DNA from: Ignelater luminosus
Taxonomy: Eukaryota > Arthropoda > Insecta > Coleoptera > Elateridae
Length of the DNA stretch: 64,000 bases
Direction of reading: 5' to 3'
Assembly: GCA_011009095.1 (NCBI GenBank)
Contig: VTPC01090017.1
Coordinates: 218,636 to 282,635 of the forward strand
Part shown: positions 1 to 13,935 of the stretch, piece by piece
How the letters are laid out: every line of letters begins with the position of its first letter
Numbering within the stretch: the first letter of the stretch is position 1
The notes under the pieces: model-generated
The model's input: only the letters and a program-made list of their open reading frames with translations
Databases searched by the model: none
Told to the model about the DNA's origin: nothing
Translations under genes and position numbers: made by a program

Positions 1-2914
1 CAATATTAAATATTACAGAAAACTATTTTTACAACCATGCAACGCATTCTATTATTATTATTATGTTTTTGTGATCTGTCACATCAAGTTCTGTGTAAAT
101 TAAAAATAAACGTATTATTGTCTCAATACACAGCAATCCCTTACTGAGCAGCCTCACCTAATTGACTATTAAAAACTTACTTAGATAATAATAAATTAAA
201 GATACAATGGTTAAGACTGTTTCTATTGTACCTCAAGTTAGTCTTTATATAAAATTAAAGACTGAGGTTAACAAATAAAATATTACAACAATAATAAAAT
301 TCATTAGCGTAATGTTACTCACTTAATTGCTCTCCTTTCCACATTTATTTTTTATTATGAACCGAAATAGATTGAAATAAAATCTGGTTAGTTTTGAAAT
401 TGGAAGATTACTTTGCAAATTAAATATAAATTGAAACGGTAAATGAAACAATGAGGAATTCAATCAAACTCGTTTAATATTAAAGATGATTGAATGCAAC
501 GAAAGACAGAAGATATACATACTAATTTAAGTTATCATAAGTAGAATTCAATAATGTTTAATGAATAAGGTTAAAATTATCATAATTATTTTCTATATTT
601 AGCAAACGTGAATCTTTAGCTCAAAGTTCTATAATTTCCCAAAAGGTGAAACCTACACGCTCCCTAGTTCCATATAATTATAATCTTTCAAACTCTAATA
701 ATAGTTCTAGTTGACATTCCAAAAGCAGGAATCTCCTGTTGAAGATCTGACAAGTTTGACAATCAAAGGGACTAGTGATGACAGGAAAAAGCAATCAGTT
801 CTGACGGTATCATCTCTAATACCACCATACAAGTGCGAGATATCTCTTTCTTGAGTTTGTAAGTTTCATGTACTAGGTTTAGTTAGAGATCAAATCTTGG
901 ACTGCTCTCTCTACATCAGTAGAAGATTTCTAGATGATTATTGAGAATTCAAGCCAAGAATTCTTGAGGCGTCTTTGTGATAAAGTAATCCGTAAAGTAA
1001 TAAATCATTCGCCAATATTAGTATTAAAAGAAATACCTCATAATAAATTAAACCTGAAAGATTCTATAAAATCTAATTTTACTCGACAAGGGTGCATCCC
1101 ACAAGAAAAATGAAAATCTAATTTGGTTTATTAGATTAAATTACCTGAACTCAAAAGACTTAGAGACTGACATATATAACATTTAAATGAATTTTACTGA
1201 GAAAAGGTTTGTACGCAGTCCTTTATTTCGAAATAATAACAAGAGATTAAAAATGCCACATACTGCTGCTGAGATGTTCAAGTTGAATCCAATTCTTGTA
1301 TTTATATATTAAATACCTTAGAGACAACTTTATCCAAACTTTCAATTTAAAGTTATTCCCTAAGGTACTTCTTATACTGCAGATAATTCTGAGCTTAGAA
1401 CTCATGATGCTATTCATAAAGTTTAGAGTAAGTAAAGAATAATATTAAATAGAAAAGTTATTTTTACTCGAAAAATACAAAAGTTCAGTGTACTTAAAGT
1501 ATTGTGAGTATTTTATCGGTGAATGTATACATCACAGCTATGAGCAACAAAAAATCTTGTTGTACCGTAAATCCATTTTTCATTAAAGTTTTAATCTCAA
1601 TCCCTCTCTTGCGGGAGCTTTTGTAAACTATAAGTTCATTGGAAAAGTAATTTCGTTCCTTAGTCGAAACCTTTTATATAAAAGGCTTTGTGAATTGCGG
1701 AGTCCACAGTCCTAAGAAAAGAGAAACCTAAAAACAACACACACAATTTTGTTCATGTATTTTTAAAATAGCAAACATACAAGATCCAATTTAAAGTGTT
1801 GCTTTTATGTCTTCGTCGGCCCTAAACCTGGCAAAAGAGAGTTTGTGTCATAAAACACAGCGGGGGTGCGTGGAATATGCATCCTGTTCTTTACAGCTAC
1901 GCGTTGTCAACAAATTGTAACTCAGTAAGGGGCGCCGCTTTCGTTATGAAACTTTGTTGTATTTTAAATTCAGAAAACAACTTTTTCATGCAACTGTTTT
2001 CCTCTGTTAAATATGTATGAAACAGCACCGCAATCCCGGTTTTTAATTATACTTTGATGTTTAAGGCGACGCCTAAAAATTAATTAACACTTGTTCAGGT
2101 TTATTTCTACGACGACGAGACGCTTTCATTTTTCTGTATTTTCTTGCAAATTTATGCGACTTCCATTGAGAAATTACAGATGTCAACCGGCTTTCCTCTA
2201 AACTTTTACTCCTCTAGCCAGTATTGTTTTGCGCATTCAACAAGTTTCTAATGGACTTTATGTTTCCCACAACAGAAATTTAATGAAATAACAATAATTT
2301 GGTCACAAAGGACTCCTGTTGTTCAATTCGAGAATATGAAACGTATTTAGGCTTGTCTTTCGACCCCAATTTACTTAATAACGGTGTCGCACTAGACTTG
2401 CGCCACTCCCGGGCGAAACATTTATTTCTGGTTCCTCTTCAAAAACCTGATATATACAACGGAATATTCTTGGTGGCAGAAATTAAATTTACGAAACTTT
2501 CAGTATAATAAAAGAAAAAGCATAATCAAGAATTACTGTCTTATAAATAATCTTGAAAGGCAAGTGTTGATTCGGTAAGTTGGAATTTGCGTTTTTTGTT
2601 ACAGTTAGAGCTTTGATATAATTGGAAATAAGACTCTTATCTCATCTCTTATTAAGTATTTTTTTAGATATCTCTGTAAGGTGTATCCAATAAATAACAA
2701 GCTTTTTTTCTATAAAATTGAGAAGATAAACAGAGAAGAATTAATATTAATAATAAAAGAAGATTTAGTAGCACTTGAGGGAAACCATTTCAAATCATAC
2801 AATGACACTGCAGGAAACCACCACAAGAAAATCTCAAATGCCAAGAGTCAAGCCCAAGATCATAATGAGTTTCCTATCAATATTGTTGTACTGCTTAATT
2901 ATGACTGTCTTGTT
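1..2914. other. AT-rich DNA with no recognisable gene
   Basis: I read both strands and found no conserved protein motif, tRNA or element end. One short open frame (2299-2508, plus, 69 codons) has a non-ATG start and no motif I know. I treat it as chance. Confidence 0.5.
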
Positions 2915-3075
2915 CCATTGCTAGTCGAAATCATTTTAGTTTTACTACAAACTTAGTTTTTGGGTTCGAATCTCACGATTAGAAGAAAAACCTGAAGACT
3001 AAAAGTGGTATTTTTGCCAAATTCTCATGTAAAATGGAAGGGGAGGCTCATAAGTCACCTGTATTTTTTTTTGTA
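2915..3075 (+). mobile_element. Possible tRNA-derived SINE
   Basis: A good RNA polymerase III B-box-like motif, GGGTTCGAATCTC, lies at about 2961-2973. It follows a stretch that could be a worn tRNA anticodon arm (ACTACAAACTTAGT) and precedes a body ending in a T-rich run near 3066. No clear A-box was found and the acceptor stem does not fold, so this is not a functional tRNA. A chance B-box is a real alternative. Confidence 0.28.
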
Positions 3076-3985
3076 ACTTTTCTTCAATTTGGGTAAGTAC
3101 TTTGAGGTTGAAAGACTAGGTTGATGATTCGACGGCAGTATTAAGAATCAGCATGTTGTGATCACTGAGGGGTTGATCTCAATAGGTAAGTTGAAGGACC
3201 AATAGAAAGCAAAAACTGATGTTCTAAAAAATGTTGTTATTGATTACGACTTTTCCTTGATTCTGTGTATCTTTCTAGTTCTTTCTAAATGATACATAAG
3301 TAACACAACAAACGATGGCAAAGATTTTAATGAAATATGGGCTTCAAATAGATTGTTTTCTTTTTTTAGTAGAACGATTGAAACAATAATAACCTAAGGA
3401 AATTGAATCTAGAATGCCATTCAATCAAGATGTAAATCATTCATGTCCGAAAGAAAGATAAAAAGCTTTTAATTCAGTTTGGACTTAAAGATATCCTGAG
3501 CAATACAAAAGATCTCTCGTGTTCTTCATTCTGCTCGACTTCCATCTTTACAGAACGATCAGTCCTTCATAAGAAAGTTCTCACCCAGACGAAAAACATC
3601 TCATGTGTGTGCGAGGAAGAAGTTTCAATAGTCACGAATGTCATCACCAATAAATAGGAACTGCAGCTTGCAAACTACTCTACAATGAATTGCCACTCAT
3701 CTATTGTTAAGGAACTTCAACTTTTGAAAAAACTGGTTTTTGAATTCCAGTATTTTCAACAAAACTAAGTCTTAGATGCCTTGTTGAGAAAGGTCTCAAT
3801 AACAAAAAGGGTGGTTTATTAGAACTGATTTGTCAGATAAGTTCTAAACTGCATAGCAACGCATGATGACATTGGTGTACTAAACCAAGGAAATCGATGG
3901 ACGGAAAAATGTAAATCAAAAGCCAGAGAAAAGTAGCAGTTTACACTATCAACACAATTTTAATAGCTTGCCCACCTTTTAATGC
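3076..3985. other. Unassigned DNA
   Basis: No open frame, RNA gene or repeat could be recognised here on either strand. Confidence 0.4.
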
Positions 3986-3989
3986 CCTA

Positions 3990-4275
3990 TTGATTTCTTA
4001 AACCAAACTTCCTAGATGACATAGTGAAGAAGCAGCTAACTTCGAGTTGTAATCGTGATGGATCAAACATACGTCTGTGCATCAACAACCAATGAAATTA
4101 CCGAATCTTTAGCACTATACTACGCTTTAATATCCATGGCTTGAAAATAATATTATTTTCTTTGTCTAGAAAAATAATGAGCAGACGGATATTTGTTCCA
4201 TCACGGTTAGAACTTCAAATTAGCTCCTTCTTCACTCGATTGCATCATAGGCAGTCGTTATGGTCTGAGGAATCT
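3990..4275. repeat. Imperfect inverted repeat, ~80-bp arms
   Basis: The left arm at about 4010-4082 (TGAAGAAGCAGCTAAC then GTGATGGATCAAACATACGT) matches the reverse complement of the right arm at about 4163-4245 (TGAAGAAGGAGCTAAT then GTGATGGAACAAATATCCGT). The spacer of about 80 bp is AT-rich. The arms are roughly 75-80% alike. It is probably an old foldback or MITE remnant; no clean termini or target duplication could be set. Confidence 0.55.
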
Positions 4276-5525
4276 AAATTAGAACGAAACTGACTCGAAT
4301 CTGCTTGTTACTTCGTTTAATCTAATTTTACATTTTTATGGAAAAATTCTATCTAGGTTTGAAACTGGATCATTATCTATGCGATTCTGAGCATATTTCT
4401 ACTTCAACAAAAGTACCATACATTTGCTTCACCTATTCCTGACTGATACCAAGTTACCGATATCAGAGGTGTTAACATCACGTTCTCTTGGTAATGCCTG
4501 TGCTAAAATGGGCAAAACTTCTGTTGTTTTGGTTGTACAGTTCCGCGTGATGTACTGTGGATTCAGAAGTCGACAGTGGTTCCTATCGTGTTTACCAATC
4601 TCTTTGTTTCTGGTAGATGTCCGCCGTCTCCACAGTCTAGAGTCGTCGGCTACGGTTCTCTTTTTCACTATTATGCCGGGTAGACTCTACGTTTGCGAGG
4701 GTCTAGACGCTCGGGTTCGACAAGTGCTCTGCTGACAGACACACGTCTTTGCCACGGAAAGGGGAGAAATTATCGGCGTCGGGTGTATGCAAAGTATAAA
4801 AAGTACAAGCCACCTGTCTTAAATCAATGACGTTAAAGTGAAAGGCTGCACGTTACTGCTGATTGCTTACCACGACGAACTTTGTCAAAGTCGTCGAGGT
4901 AGCTTCAATGTACCTTTAATAGATGACGTCAAACGCCTGTAGGTTTATTTTGTACCTTGGTATTACTTTCTTTCCGTGATCTCTTGAGTATTCGCTTTTC
5001 AAACACTCCCCTCCAGCCGATACCACCGCCATCATCATCATCTCCCCCAACAGCCAATATATATCTAACCATATCTAATATCTGTCGCAAGCACCACGTC
5101 AAGCTTTTCCTTTCCCCTTGGAAATCAAGAACATCTACGACGCTGAAAGTTAAATCCACCGCTCCCATCGCTAGTTCTGTCGACGATCACCATCTTTTAC
5201 AATAATTACAACACTCTAAAACGTACGAATCGCCAACCGTCACGATCATAGAACGTCGGCGTCCCACATGCTGCTAAATACAGTGTCTTAATTTTACATA
5301 TTGAGAAGATTGAAACATGCCATGGTCATATGCACGTCCACCATCAAATCCTGCCACCACCGGCCAAAAAAAGTTCAGAAGAAACTTAAACTGCCTATAA
5401 TCAAACACTGATCATCATCATCATACCCGTTGTTTCTTCATTTAAAGACTGCACTTGTTATTCTTTTATTTTTTAAATAAAAGAATATTAGTTATAGTTA
5501 GCAGTAGGAGATAAGCGGCGGCTTG
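4276..5525. other. Somewhat GC-richer unassigned stretch
   Basis: The base composition between about 4.5 and 5.3 kb is richer in G+C than its surroundings. It holds a TATA-like GTATAAAAAGT near 4795. Open frames on both strands (4424-4735 plus, 4957-5205 plus, 4929-5168 minus) overlap each other and show no known domain. It could contain a promoter or first exon of an unidentified gene, but nothing seen proves that. Confidence 0.3.
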
Positions 5526-5527
5526 GG

Positions 5528-5530
<3 letters not shown>

Positions 5531-5583
<53 letters not shown>

Positions 5584-5590
5584 GAGAGAT
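5531..5590. repeat. (AG)n microsatellite
   Basis: About 42 bases of uninterrupted AG dinucleotide are followed by an interrupted tail (AAAGAGAG). The minus-strand open frame across 5488-5784 is rich in Ser-Leu because of this repeat and should not be taken as a gene. Confidence 0.97.
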
Positions 5591-8500
5591 AGGGACAATT
5601 TGGTTAGTCTTGTTGATTCTAGTGCTATCGAACTGGCTAACTTTGGTTGCTGCTGCTGAAGATCTGGTTGATAACTGAGCGAGTTAACTAAATTCACTCT
5701 TGCTGGGTGGCTGTGAATCTGCAGTGGCTTTCTATAGCCGTGCTGTGGAGGAGTTGCTACAGATCGGTCAGTGAAATTCTCCATTTAGTAACATGACTTA
5801 ACCCTCAAAAAAGCACTGTCTTAGTAAATTAGATACGGGGTGTCGTTTTGGGTTGTCACACTTTAATCAGAATACAGAATATCCAAAATAGATATCTTAA
5901 AGGTAAAATATGATACGCAAGTAAAAATACGGTATCAACTATAAGAAAACAGAAGAGATTGGAACGTAAGTTAGAATTCCTGTTTTGTTGATCTTGGAAA
6001 CGGCTATGGCATAGAGAAAGGCGGGAAACATGAAAAAGCCCTCTGGGATGCTAGGCATTTTTGTTACCGTGTGTGATGTAATAGCTGCAAACATTTTGGT
6101 CAGCACGGTATTAATATAGCCCTCATGGTGTGTTCATTTCCGCCCGTGATGGAAGGCGGCAAGTAAGGGGAAGGGAGGTCAAAGTGAAAAACAAAATTAA
6201 ATGAATTAGAGTTACGGTAAGTTAGCAATGTCCAAAATGCCAATTTTTGCAATGTACAAAGGAAATTTCCAAGCTATGCACTCTACCTTCTTTACTTGCC
6301 CTTTTCAGCCAGCCTTTTCGCTGAAACTAAAGTCGAATGAAAATAAAAGCTGTTTAGGCCAGGAACCTTCCTGCATATCCTACTTTCCTTTTCCCAAAGT
6401 AAATATAAAAATGAAATGGAGATGGTACTAATTTTAAAGGGAAAGCTCCAGCTGTTTCAGGTCTTATTGTATCTAAAAGAAAGGAAAATCTTTCATGTAG
6501 TTAAAGTTCCAGAAATTCAATGTTGGAGGGATGTTGATCGTGTAAAAAAGCATTTTATGTGTCGGAGAGTTAGATTTTCATCTTATCTCTCTTAGACAAG
6601 AAGATCGATGATGCCATCAGATTTTTCAAAAACAAAACTTATGTCGGTGTTATTTTTCTACTAATCTTCTTAGTATTCCCGTATTTTCTTTGCATTTCAA
6701 CAATCTGCGTTTTCAAGGACTAATAATAGCTTTTATTTAGTATCGCTTTGGAAATAACTAATTGAATACCAATATTTTATGAAGGTGTTTACTCCCAACT
6801 TGTAGATTCTTTATGGTATTGATATTAACCTAGGACTCAGAAATCGAAAATGGTGGAACCGTCTGAACCGTTGGATATACTTACCTTTTTTCTGCCTTTA
6901 GTCCCTGAGTATGAGAAAGGCGACTTCATTAAATTTTTAAATATTAAAGTTTCACCTAAGAAATTTTCCAAACAATAAAAGTTTATAGCTTAGTGTTCTA
7001 AAAACCTTTCTGCTGTAATTTAAAGCCTCATTAGTCATTAAATTGACATTGTTAAGCATTTATGAAGAAACGTAAACATAGAAATTTGTTAGTGTGAAGA
7101 AATGTAAACAAAGCTGACATCCACCCATAAACTCCAGCAACAATGAGGCGAAAGTTCTAACTAGAGCCAAGAAGTGAAAGATATATAGTGTGTAGAAAAG
7201 AGGACGAAATAATTTAGTACTTGTCAAGAACTAAAGGAAAAGATAAACAGCGACAGCAAGAGGCTTAAATAAATGAAGATGGTAGAAAAGGAGGCCTCTA
7301 GTACTCTAAGGAAAATTTAACGTGTCTAAATTACGTCTTATTAAGAAAAAAGGAAAGATTAATTTATATTAGTGACTTCCGTTTCTTATTATCACCTTCG
7401 TTTTGAACTTTTATAATTCTCTAATAATTTCTAGCTGACCCAATTTTTTGACTTTTCGCTTTTTCCTTTTTCTTCCAATCCCGAGCTGTCGTAAACTACT
7501 GCCATTTCTCATTTCATAAAAGAAAAATTGTAAAAATAAAACTAAGACTCTTAATTCGAGCATACTCGTTTTATATTACACTACAAAGCAATATAATCTG
7601 CTATTCTACTAAGGTAATAATTCTCTTTTATGGACAGGTTATACTGCAGCGAAGTAGATAGAACTACGTACACATCCTATCTTGTGCATTTTAATTCGCG
7701 AATGTTCTTCATAAATCTCGATACTCTTGAATAAATTTTATGGACAACTCAATTTGTTCGCGCTAATTTCGTCACGGCATTCCCAACCTAGCTCCGAGAG
7801 CGTATCTGATTTATGGGACAGGTAAGGGAAGCTGAAAGAGGGCGAACTAAGGAGGGTTTATGGGACAACCGCGATAGCGGGTTATGAAACAAGTGTTACA
7901 AATCCCCCTATACGCCGGTGCATCGCACTAACTTTCAGGGCTGTAAAACAATAAAATAGAGGATAAACGGGGATTGTGTCTATTTGTGGGGTGTCATGCA
8001 CTTGTGACCTCTCACACAACCTACATTTTTTAGCTTTTTTCATTAGAAAAAGAGCGTTGTCTAAATTATTCTAGTCGACCTATAAACCGCAATGGGATGA
8101 ATAAATCATAAAACTAGCAATTATCTGATTGTTCTTGCAATAATTTATCAGATTAGTTCCGCCTTCAATTTATCAAATTAAATTGTTAATAAGGCATAAA
8201 GATATAAGTGTGTGTGTGCTAATAGAAAAAAAGCATGGAAAATTTGGTAATCTCAGTAATACACATAAACATCGCATTAATCAAACACACAAAAGAAATA
8301 AAATGAAGAATATCTAAATAAATACACAACTGAGTTAAATATTTGTATGCAAAGTAAATGTTTGAATACATACATCTACGGCGACAAAAACAAGGATGAA
8401 CACACCCATCAATAGTTCTATTAATATAACTAGCTGTGCAGTATTTTAAGTAAATGTTGATTTTCCCCATACACTAGATAGTTTTAGTTGTTTTATTACC

Positions 8501-9475
8501 CTATCAGTAAGAATTTCCTTTATTTAGTTCCACTGCAGATGGATTTATTTGAAAAGAAAATAGTCTAAAAGGGTTATAAAAATCGTTTCTAAAGTCGCAT
8601 TTGTAAACCGAAGAAAATTTATTTTGGCCCACTATTATACCTAACCCTTTTTTGTATTATACTAAAAAGTTGTTTCATATTCAAAATTAAAAGGCTCCTA
8701 TTAAGCTCCTAATGGAAAAAGTATGTAACTCACTATAGAAAAATAATTTTACTAAATAAGTTGTTCTACATAAAGTGCAACCAAAAATGAAATTGGGACT
8801 CTTGAGTGGAATAAATTCGACGAGGCCCGAGAAAAACCTGGTTAACATTTCTGATCCAAACTCAGGGCAAGCTGTCCAGAGGCACGACCAGAAAGTAGAT
8901 TATTGTCACTAAAAGGTTCACTCCATGCTAATCTAATCCACCTCGTGATGACAATTTTCTACATTGACTCAGTGTACTCAAAACCTAATTCAGGAAAAAA
9001 TCTGTGATCCAAGGTAAATGACTTCTCAAGTCATTAGTACCATCCACCTTGATTATAGACCTAGACCTAGTCCAGTCCAGTCTTCTGTTTCAGTGCTCAG
9101 CCGATTTCTGGGATAAAATATTTCAGCCTTTGACTTTTGAGTTTTTAGTCAAGCGATTACCACTATCCATAACTCAAACCATATAAGTTGCAAAAAAATA
9201 AGTTAAGCACTACAAAATACTGAAATAGTTATTTATATAACAAGAGTGTAAAGTGGACGTTTTTGAACGAGTAGGAAGTTTATGGTACGAGCGACGAGAG
9301 AATTCAAAAACGACAATTTACACTCGACTTAGTATATACAATATTTTTTGTACGACAGAATTTTAAAGAAAATAATAAAGAAAAGTCGGACCATTGTTGA
9401 GTAGAATTCAATTTCTGAAGTGAGTAACGAAACAAGTTAACCTTGCCTTGTCGATATTGTTCTTCAATTACCTAA
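5591..9475. other. AT-rich DNA with no recognisable gene
   Basis: I found no conserved coding segment, RNA gene or element end. A short direct repeat (TTTATGGGACA) occurs at about 7810 and 7857, and a minor GT run lies near 8209. Open frames at 6228-6431 (plus) and 8219-8470 (minus) have no recognisable motif. Confidence 0.45.
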
Positions 9476-10811
9476 TAGTCCAGTCGGCCGAATAAAAAAA
9501 AACACTCAGCTCGAATTTGAAAAAACTTTTTTGCAATGAGTTCTATATGACCCCAGGATCATTCATGACTACTAAGACCTCCCACCCCTTCTGCCCCAAA
9601 TCGCGAAATCAACCTTTTTAACCACCTTCTTCCTGGATATTTTTTTTATTTGTGAAAATGTATGAATTTTAGCTCAAAAATGATTTCTAGAAGTTGTTTG
9701 AGTTGCTAATCACGAATCCGGCATTAGTTTTCCGGAAACGTAAACCTGGCCGTGGAAAAACAGAAAATTTGGCCTAATTACTAAAAAGTTTTCTTGTTTG
9801 TGAAAATTTTGAATTTTAACTCGAAATTTGGTCCTAGGGGGTTTTTTTGTTGCTGATCACAAATCTGATATTATTTAGTTCGGAAAACTTTGCCCAATTT
9901 CGGGAAAAAATTTGGAATTTCAGCTCGAAAATATGTTTTAGAGAGTTTTTTGGGTCGCTGATCACGAATCGGATATTAGTTTTCCGGGAAAACCACCCTG
10001 GCCGTGGGAAATCGGAAAATTCGGCACAGTTTCTAAAAAAATGTTGAAATTTTAGCTTGAAAATAGATTTTAGATAGTTTTATGAGTCGCTAATTACGAA
10101 TCCGATATTATTTTTTCGGAAAACCATCCTGGCCGTAGAAAATTAGAAAAGTTTACCATTTTCAAAAAAGACGTGTTTCATGTCGATTTCAGGGTAATAG
10201 CATGCTGCCACTTCGAAAATAACAACGAAAACATCTAAAAAAACCTTTTTTGTTAGATTTTCCAATTTTCCACGACCAGGTTGGTTTTTCCGGAAAACTA
10301 ATATCGGATTCATGATCAGCGACCCAAACAACTATCTAGAACTCATTTTCGAGCTGAAATTCCAAACGTTTTTTCGAAATTGGGCAAAATTTTCCGATTT
10401 TCCACGGCCAAGGTGATTTTTCCGAAAAACTAATATCGGAATCGTAATCAGCAACTCATAAAACTATCTAGAACCCATTTTCAAGCTGAAATTCCAAATT
10501 TTTTTTAGAAATTGTGCCGAATTTTCCGATTTTCCACGGCGAGGTTCATTTTTCCGGAGAACTAATGCCGGATTCGTGATCAGCGACCCAGAAAAAACCC
10601 CTAGAAACCATTTGAGCTAAAATTCACACATTTTCGCAAATAAAAAAAAATCTCCAGAAAGGGGGTGGTTAAGAGAGTTGATTTTGCGATTTGGAGCAGA
10701 AGGGGGGCGGGGGGAAGGTCTCAATAGTCACCTTGGGGTAATATAAAACTCATTGCAAAAAAGAGTTTTCAAATTCGTGCTGTTTTTTTTATTCTCCCAG
10801 CTTATTGACTA
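9476..10811. mobile_element. Foldback-type element with tandem units in both arms
   Basis: The first ~670 bp and last ~560 bp are inverted copies of each other. The outer parts pair over the GCAATGAGTT segment, an A/T run and a C-rich tract (left about 9586-9600; right, as G-rich, about 10700-10717). Inside each arm is a tandem array. On the left four units begin near 9665, 9812, 9916 and 10048. On the right three inverted units end near 10362, 10495 and 10623. Each unit carries AGCTCGAAAA, a GATCACGAATCCG core, TTTTCCGGAAAA and CCTGGCCGTGG. Unit period is about 104-147 bp, the second unit having lost its CCTGGCCGTGG part. The centre (about 10,160-10,250) is unique. No transposase is present, so it must have moved in trans if it moved. 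Ends are set from where pairing stops (TAGTC/GACTA) and are approximate. Confidence 0.85.
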
Positions 10812-13800
10812 GAATATACGAAAATTATTGGGAAAAGCGCGATGACAGAGCAGCGACACGTAAAATGTAGTCGGTGGAATATTGGAGACGTTCTGATGAA
10901 TTTTGACTGATGAATGTTGCATTTTCCTTTGTTATGTGATTTTTGTAGATCAGAGAATTATGATACTTGGAAAGGTGGTGGCAAAAATTTGTCATGATGA
11001 CAGACACGTCTCTGCTACTGTGCATTGTATTGCTAAGAGTGTTAGGATAACTACGCAAGCTATATATGGGTTCATTTTAGTCTTTGTTTTGATATTGTTC
11101 TTGGAACCAGAAATCGAATACAGACAGCTGCCAAGACGTTTTCTTTGCTCTAACTTATTAACATGTATGGACTTCTTAACAACTCCAGACACGCACTCAA
11201 TACAGGAGATATTTCTGCCAGGTCGCACTCTTTCCAAAAAGAGTGAAAGTGATTCAATCGATAATCAGAATTGATTCACAGAAATTGAAAAGCATTGAAA
11301 AGCAGATCGTCTCGATACCAGACCAAGCCCAAATGCTGAAGCTCACTTTTTCTCAGTTAAATCAAAAATGATATTTAGATAAATCGATGGAAGTCTAGTA
11401 GGATGTTAAAGTTTTCAGAAAAACAATAGATCTGAAATAAGATAGATGCTGGGTTTAAAGACCAATATGATTCTTTCTTTTCTTCAGGCTCTGCAAAATA
11501 ACCGCGAGGGAGCAGCTGTTGAAAATTTGGGCCAATAGAGCAAGGGCTGTTTAGAGGGCAATTTTAGCTTCGTCTGCTTCATGTTTCGAAATTGTGCTAA
11601 TGTCTGATAAAAGACCTTGTAGTTCCTTAGAAGCGATTCTAAAAATGTTGTCGTTAACGTTGCGGAAAACGTTAGAGAAAAAGTAGGTGGAATTTGTCCG
11701 AAATGTCGGTGAAGATGTTGCTTTTTTTTCTAGGAAGCTGCATGCTTTATTCATTGTAGATCCACAAGATTCTTTGATTCTTTTGTCCAGTTAGAACACA
11801 GAGCTTGTACCGTAATGTAGAGGTGGTGATGACCCAACTTCGAACAAACAATCAAGCAGGGTGTTTCTTTATTGATAATTAAGTCCGAATAAAAAGTCTT
11901 TTCAAATCATGAGAATTCTTCAAGACGTTACTGGAGATCAACGTTTTTGTTTCTGGCAATAGGTAACTGCTTGGGCAGTTTAAGAATCACTTGAGAGGTC
12001 ACAGAATGGATAAAAGTAAAAAATAGTTTAGTTATCTACAGAATATACAAATTTTAAATCTTTTTAAATGTAACCTAGGCAACTAATCCTCTGACCTTGT
12101 TTAGAGATTAACAAATTGTTGATAAGCTATTGATACCAAAAGCATCATCTGGCTTGTAACATCAGAATAATTTCGCTATTTCATCAGAATTTTGTCAATC
12201 AACTTTTTGATGTCTTGGTTAGTAACACGACCATCTGGAGCTTTTTTCTTTTGTAATTATCTTATCACTTAATAAACCACAGCCGGTCGGCGCTGTGTTA
12301 GCCGCGACTTACCTGATATCCAGGCAACTCCTTTGCTATCAAAATAATTTCACGTGACTCTTTTGAGATGTTTTTATTCCGTAGCCGTATCAGGCATCAG
12401 ATAATAAGGGATTTAGATCCAGAAATGACATAATTTTGGTTTGATAGGTTCCGTCTCGTAATAAAATTATTTGTTGTTTTTCTCAAATAGGAATAAGAAT
12501 AACATAAAGTGTAACCATAAAGTTTATTTAAAAAAAATTCTTGAACTGCCTTGACATTTAAATAAAAATTTCATTTGGGGGTTGCTGACATACCTTATAA
12601 AAGAGACATCATGTATGTTATGAGCAAAAGCACAACTAATTTCTGTTTGGATGGTAATGCGTACTCAGAATCAGAAAAGGTTATCAACCAACCAAACAGG
12701 AATCAACTACAAGCTCTTGTTTAAAACAACTCGAATATGAAACAGTTTTAGAGTTAACACTGCAAAGTGTATCCATGTGTAATTGTTAGCATGTAAACTA
12801 ACACCAACATTAAATTATTCCTAGAGGCGATATTGTGCTTTTAATTATTATTATTATTAGATTCATATACAAGTTTAGCAAATAAACTTTCTATAATTTC
12901 TATAAGTTATGTGACCAAACTGTATTATGAAAACCTTTTGTAGAACCTAAATTCTAAAACATTCTTAGCTTTAAGAGTTACAGAAGTCTAACTAATAAAA
13001 ATGCCTGGAATTATTAACTGCAAGTTAAACTCAGTAAAATTAACAAGCAATAAAAATAACAGAACTTTAGATTTCTTCAGACGAGACGAAATTAAAGATT
13101 TTTTTATTGAACCTTGAAACAGATAAATTCTTAAAAGAAATACCTTGAAGGAATATAAAATTTCTAATAATAAGGTAATTTCTATGTTCATAAAAGTCAG
13201 TGGAAAAAGAAATATTCTCATTAAAAATGAGGTTTCGACCCTATAGAATTTTTCTTTTTTCAGCGAGGAAGTGATAAAATCTAAAACAGAATTAATTTCG
13301 TTATTAAAACTTGATAATTACTTTTTTATTTTTAATGATTGGAAGGTTTGGTTTTCGTTCGAAGCGTTCATATGCTCCATAAACCCCCTAGAATACTCGA
13401 TTAAACTGCCGCAGGGTATAGCCAACAAAAAAGCTCGACGTCGTCCTTCTAGTCGACGTGGAAAAGGTCTTTGATTTAATATAGCCTACAAACCCTCTAG
13501 TTAACATCACTCAAACTTAGTACTAACACTAGCGTTTATCCATCCACTTCATAACTCTCTAGGGTACACAAAATTCCAAACCCCAGAACAAAAAGTATTT
13601 CACGACTTTCCTTTTTTAAATATTTTATAACCACGTTTGGAAAACATGAAAACCAACCCACACATACGTTTTTAAGTCCAATTGGTGAGTAAATCACCTT
13701 CAAAATATAATTGTTTGACCTTTAGAAAGCTACTGCATGGCTGGATCGATAGCCCGTATGAATGGTTATAAGACTGAAGGTAGGCAGGGTTTGTATTTGC

Positions 13801-13906
13801 AGAAGAAGCAATTATCGAGTCCTTGTAAATTTGAAATTGAGTTTCTAGAAATCAGGTCAGGCAGGTGAATATCATGATCTTATTAAAGCGGTTATTGGTG
13901 TGTTGT
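10812..13906. other. Unassigned DNA after the foldback element
   Basis: It holds overlapping open frames on both strands at about 10,825-11,274 (123 codons plus, 81 and 77 codons minus) and 11,551-11,754 (minus). None shows a motif I can name, and the overlap on both strands argues against taking any as real without further evidence. The rest is AT-rich. Confidence 0.35.
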
Positions 13907-13935
13907 TATACAAGGCGTCTCACTTAAAACAATAA

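Noticed and set aside
2955-2980. Functional tRNA gene around GGGTTCGAATCTC
   Set aside because: No cloverleaf: acceptor and D stems do not pair; kept only as a possible SINE.
5488-5784. 98-codon minus-strand frame with Ser-Leu run
   Set aside because: The run is the translation of the AG microsatellite and the rest has no known domain.
12290-12400. Minus-strand exon with a CAG/GTAAGT donor (codons KNISKESREIILIAKE)
   Set aside because: A single good donor with a short open stretch; no acceptor or homologous protein could be recognised.
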